Origin: Streptomyces malaysiense
GTDB taxonomy: Bacteria; Actinomycetota; Actinomycetes; Streptomycetales; Streptomycetaceae
Direction: 5' to 3'
DNA: 64,000 bases
Assembly (NCBI RefSeq): GCF_000980885.2
Contig: NZ_LBDA02000033.1
Coordinates: forward strand, 89,400 to 153,399
Below the pieces are notes generated by a model. It was given only the letters and a program-made list of their open reading frames with translations, was not told the origin of the DNA and ran no database searches. Below are positions 61,798 through 64,000 of this stretch, piece after piece; position 1 is the stretch's first letter; each line of letters starts with the position of its first letter. The position numbers were made by a program, and so were the translations under genes.

Positions 61798-62835
61798 GTG
61801 TCCGTCAGCCTGGAGCAGTTGCGCCGCTGTCACTTCGCCGTCGACCTGGGCGCGGCCCGTACCCGGGTGTATGTGAAGGGCACGGGGCTCGTCGTGGACC
61901 AGCCCTCGGTCGCGGCCGTGAACGTCCGGTCCGGCTCGCTGATCGCGGTGGGCGACTTCGCGGAGCAGATGACCGGCCGCACCCCCGACTACATCAGGGT
62001 CGTACGGCCCGTCTCCGGCGGCACGGTGGTGGACATCGACATGGCCCAGCGGATGCTGCGGCACCTGATGGGAGACAAGCTGCGCCGGGCGCTGCGCCGC
62101 AAGGCCCGGCTGCGCGCGGCCGCGTGCACCCCGCACGACGCCGATCCGCTGGCCCAGCGGGCGACGATCGAGACGCTGCTCGGGCTCGGCGCGCGCCGGG
62201 TGGAGCTGGTGGACACGCTGATCGCGGCGGCGGTGGGCTGCGGGCTGCCGGTGGAGCGGCCCGAGGCCACCATGATCATGGTGTGCGGGGCGGCGGCCAC
62301 CCAGGTCGCGGTGCTGTCGCTGGGCTCGATCGTCACGGCCCAGCGGGTCCCGGTGGGCGGGGAGGCCGTGGACCAGGCGATCGTGCAGTACCTGCGGCAC
62401 ACGCACGAGCTGATGCTGCCGAGCCAGTCGGTGCGGCCGCTGCAACTGGCCCTGTCCGGCAACGGACTCACCCCGCAGGGCCCGCCCGAGACCGAGATCA
62501 ACGGCCGGGACGTGGCCACCGGGCTGCCGCGCACCGTACGGGTGAGGACCTCGGCGGTGCGGGAGGCGATCCAGACCCCGCTGACGGCCGTCCTGGACGG
62601 CATCGGCAAGGTGCTGCGCGCGTGCCCGCCGGACCTGGTGGCGGACCTCGCCGACCGCGGGATCATCATGGTCGGCGGTTCGGCGCTGCTGCCCGGCTTC
62701 GACCAGATGGTGCGCGAGGGCACCGGGATGCCGGTGCTCATCGCCGAGCGCCCGGACGTGTGCGCGGCCCGGGGGCTCGGCGAGATGCTGGAGGGCCGGA
62801 TCGAACCACTGGTCCTCGACCCGCTGGCCGCGTGA
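61798..62835 (+). CDS. mbl: MreB-like actin homologue Mbl
   Basis: 345 aa, GTG after GGAAGGAG. Phosphate-1 motif AVDLGAARTRVYVKG, VRPVSGGTVVDIDMA, the adenosine motif IIMVGGSALLPGFDQM and LTAVLDGIGKVL place it in the MreB family. Phosphate-2 (IMVCGAAATQVAVLSLG) is somewhat altered from the DIGGGTTD norm, as in the Streptomyces Mbl proteins. It contributes to spore-wall and aerial-hypha assembly in Streptomyces, with MreB encoded elsewhere. It follows the conflict cassette by 143 nt on the same strand, so read-through is possible. Confidence 0.9.
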   Translation: MSVSLEQLRRCHFAVDLGAARTRVYVKGTGLVVDQPSVAAVNVRSGSLIAVGDFAEQMTGRTPDYIRVVRPVSGGTVVDIDMAQRMLRHLMGDKLRRALRRKARLRAAACTPHDADPLAQRATIETLLGLGARRVELVDTLIAAAVGCGLPVERPEATMIMVCGAAATQVAVLSLGSIVTAQRVPVGGEAVDQAIVQYLRHTHELMLPSQSVRPLQLALSGNGLTPQGPPETEINGRDVATGLPRTVRVRTSAVREAIQTPLTAVLDGIGKVLRACPPDLVADLADRGIIMVGGSALLPGFDQMVREGTGMPVLIAERPDVCAARGLGEMLEGRIEPLVLDPLAA

Positions 62836-62858
62836 ACTCCCCTGTGCGCCGCCGGTGT

Positions 62859-63731
62859 TCAGTAGGCGTGGTCGGCCGTGATGTCCGCCGACAGATCGAG
62901 ATGGCGGCGCGCGGTCTCGGGGCGCAGGCCCATCAGGAGGTGGGTCAGGACGTCCACCGCGGCGAGATGGGCGATCCGGCTGGCGGAGGTCTCCAGGCCG
63001 AACACGAGGTCCTGACCGCCGGCGACGAGCACCTGGCAGCTGGTCTCGCTCAGCGGTGAACGGGCGTAGCTGGTGAGCGCGACGACGGTGGCCCCGGCCT
63101 GCCGGGCCCGCCGGGCGGTGTCGACCGTGGTGCGGGTGGCCCCGGTGTGGCTGATCGCGAAGCAGACGCCGTCGGGCGGGAGCTGGGCCGCCGCGAGCTG
63201 GGCGGTGAGCGGGTCGGACGGTGCGTCGACCTGACAGCCGAGGGCGCGCAGCCGGTAGGCCACGTCGAGGGCGACCGCGCCGGACAGCCCCGCGCCCACC
63301 ACGACGACCCGCGACGCCGTGTGCAGCGCCTCGGCCGCGGCGGTGAGCGCGCCGGGGTCGAGGGTCGCGGCGACGCCGTCCAGGGCTTCGCGGGAGGCGC
63401 GCAGCGTGGCGGCGAGCGCGTGCGCGGCGGGCTCGTCCACCGGCGGCGGGGGCGGTTCGGGCGCCTGCCGGGCGGCCTCCAGCTTGAGCTCCTGGAAGCC
63501 CCGGAAGCCGAGCCGCTGGCAGGTGCGTACGACGGTGGAGGACGCGGTGCCGGCCAGCGCGGCCACGTCGCTGACGCTGAGGTGGACCAGCGCGGCGCCC
63601 TGGTCGAGCACCACCCGCGCCACCCGGGCCTCGGTCTCGCGCAGCTCGGGCAGCCGGGCCCGGATCCGGGCGGAGAGGGAACCACGGGGACCGTCGGTGC
63701 CCCCGGGACCACTGATGGAATTCTGTTCCAT
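62859..63731 (-). CDS. RpiR/MurR-type transcriptional regulator with SIS domain
   Basis: 290 aa from MEQNSISGPGG. The N-terminal RpiR helix-turn-helix (SVSDVAALAGTASSTVVRTC) is followed by a SIS sugar-phosphate domain (VVVVGAGLSGAVALDVAYR, CFAISHTGATRTTVDTA) at about residues 135-270. The effector is likely a sugar phosphate or N-acetylmuramate-type ligand. No ribosome site is seen; TACGCT six bases upstream of the ATG suggests a leaderless transcript. Two operator-like dyads flank its start. It is convergent with mbl and divergent from an EamA transporter. Confidence 0.9.
   Translation of the reverse strand: MEQNSISGPGGTDGPRGSLSARIRARLPELRETEARVARVVLDQGAALVHLSVSDVAALAGTASSTVVRTCQRLGFRGFQELKLEAARQAPEPPPPPVDEPAAHALAATLRASREALDGVAATLDPGALTAAAEALHTASRVVVVGAGLSGAVALDVAYRLRALGCQVDAPSDPLTAQLAAAQLPPDGVCFAISHTGATRTTVDTARRARQAGATVVALTSYARSPLSETSCQVLVAGGQDLVFGLETSASRIAHLAAVDVLTHLLMGLRPETARRHLDLSADITADHAY
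63715..63731. promoter_or_regulatory. RpiR operator-like dyad inside the regulator start
   Basis: ATGGAA-TTCTG-TTCCAT, 6-bp perfect arms. It overlaps the first six codons of the regulator gene. Confidence 0.6.
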
Positions 63732-63745
63732 GGAGATAGCGTACC

Positions 63746-63762
63746 GTGGAATCAAATTCCAC
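63746..63762. promoter_or_regulatory. RpiR operator-like dyad in the divergent promoter region
   Basis: GTGGAAT-CAA-ATTCCAC, 7-bp perfect arms. Its centre is 31 bp (about three turns) from the other dyad and it lies next to the TACGCT box of the regulator gene. Confidence 0.7.
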
Positions 63763-63874
63763 AGCCGCGCCCCCGCCCCTCTCTCCGCCCGCCCCTCTCT
63801 CTCCCCGCCCGCCCCCTCTCCCCCCGCTCGCTCGCACCTCCCCGCCAGGAGTCGCTCCGGCCATGCCAGGAACC

Positions 63875-64000
63875 ATGTCCGCCCCCGTGCTCACCACCGT
63901 GCTGACGGCCGCGGTGCTGCACGCCGTCTGGAACTCGATCGCCCACCGGATACCGGACAAGCTCACCGGTTTCACGCTGATCAGCGTCGCGTGCACCGGA
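63875..64000 (+). CDS. EamA/DMT-family transporter (5' end only)
   Basis: The frame runs off the right edge after 42 codons. It begins MSAPVLTTVLTAAVLHAVWN, the first membrane helix of EamA-type drug/metabolite transporters, followed by the pore-like motif SIAHRIPDK. An ATG four codons earlier (MPGTMSAP) is an alternative with a more distant AGGAG. It is divergent from the rpiR-type gene and probably under its control. Confidence 0.75.
   Translation, partial: MSAPVLTTVLTAAVLHAVWNSIAHRIPDKLTGFTLISVACTG

Noticed and set aside
60598..63996. A minus-strand open frame of more than 1100 codons covering mbl and the RpiR gene
   Set aside because: The strand-correct genes have clear domains and starts; the long frame shows only random Arg/Gly/Ala-rich sequence.

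Overview
The window is about 64 kb of high-GC actinobacterial chromosome (roughly 70-73 % G+C by eye). GTG and TTG starts are common, codon third positions are G/C, and the protein families (DUF3052, DUF3145, FasR, SCO2400-type, SAV_2336-type, Mbl) point to Streptomyces. Gene order recalls the S. coelicolor core chromosome around aceE, fasR-fabDHPF, matB and mbl, but this is from memory and was not searched. I found no rRNA, tRNA, CRISPR array or complete insertion sequence.

Left part (1-14 kb): a cell-wall operon (a class A PBP whose transpeptidase SxxK motif is degenerate, followed by a membrane-anchored deacetylase-like protein), an FmdB zinc ribbon, then a tellurium/stress island. The island has a biosynthetic operon (CitE-like aldolase, one four-domain PRTase-TRSP-StiP-PELOTA fusion, HAD phosphatase) read leftward. 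Next to it lie four TerD-superfamily genes, a TerC/DUF475 membrane protein and an AhpE-type peroxiredoxin. A 169-bp MITE-like inverted-repeat element sits between two convergent ter-family genes, and a known type of Streptomyces short repeat is inserted in frame in the fusion gene.

Middle (14-31 kb): aceE (pyruvate dehydrogenase E1), a TetR/MFS divergent pair, an alpha/beta hydrolase, a DUF4429 protein, a MerR/aldo-keto reductase operon with a textbook 19-bp-spacer MerR promoter, a serine hydrolase between 42-bp direct repeats, pirin, and the regulator FasR next to fabD-fabH-acpP-fabF, the fatty-acid synthase II core that it is known to activate. A 42-bp perfect palindrome ends the fab operon.

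Right-middle (31-50 kb): accessory metabolism. It includes DUF3145, a GDSL lipoprotein, an SRPBCC protein, galM, an AraC/GlxA pseudogene scar, EI24 and MarR/oxidoreductase genes, an esterase, a SCO2400-type protein, a Tat-exported GH35 beta-galactosidase, an HExxH metalloprotease coupled to a MAB_1171c-type membrane protein, an ATP-grasp enzyme, a MerR-PP2C fusion, and matB with an acyl-CoA carboxyltransferase. FabD/FabH/ACP/FabF, MatB and the carboxyltransferase all belong to malonyl-CoA supply and use; AceE feeds acetyl-CoA.

Right end (50-64 kb): a large secreted subtilisin, then the most interesting block. This is a tightly packed four-gene cassette of trypco1-like protein, trypsin-VMAP-C protease, MoxR-type AAA+ ATPase and a 1272-aa SAV_2336-type protein carrying a vWA-like region, a pseudokinase and a HAD-like domain lacking its nucleophile. 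It matches predicted NTP-dependent vWA-MoxR conflict systems. mbl, an RpiR regulator with two phased operators, and the start of an EamA transporter follow.
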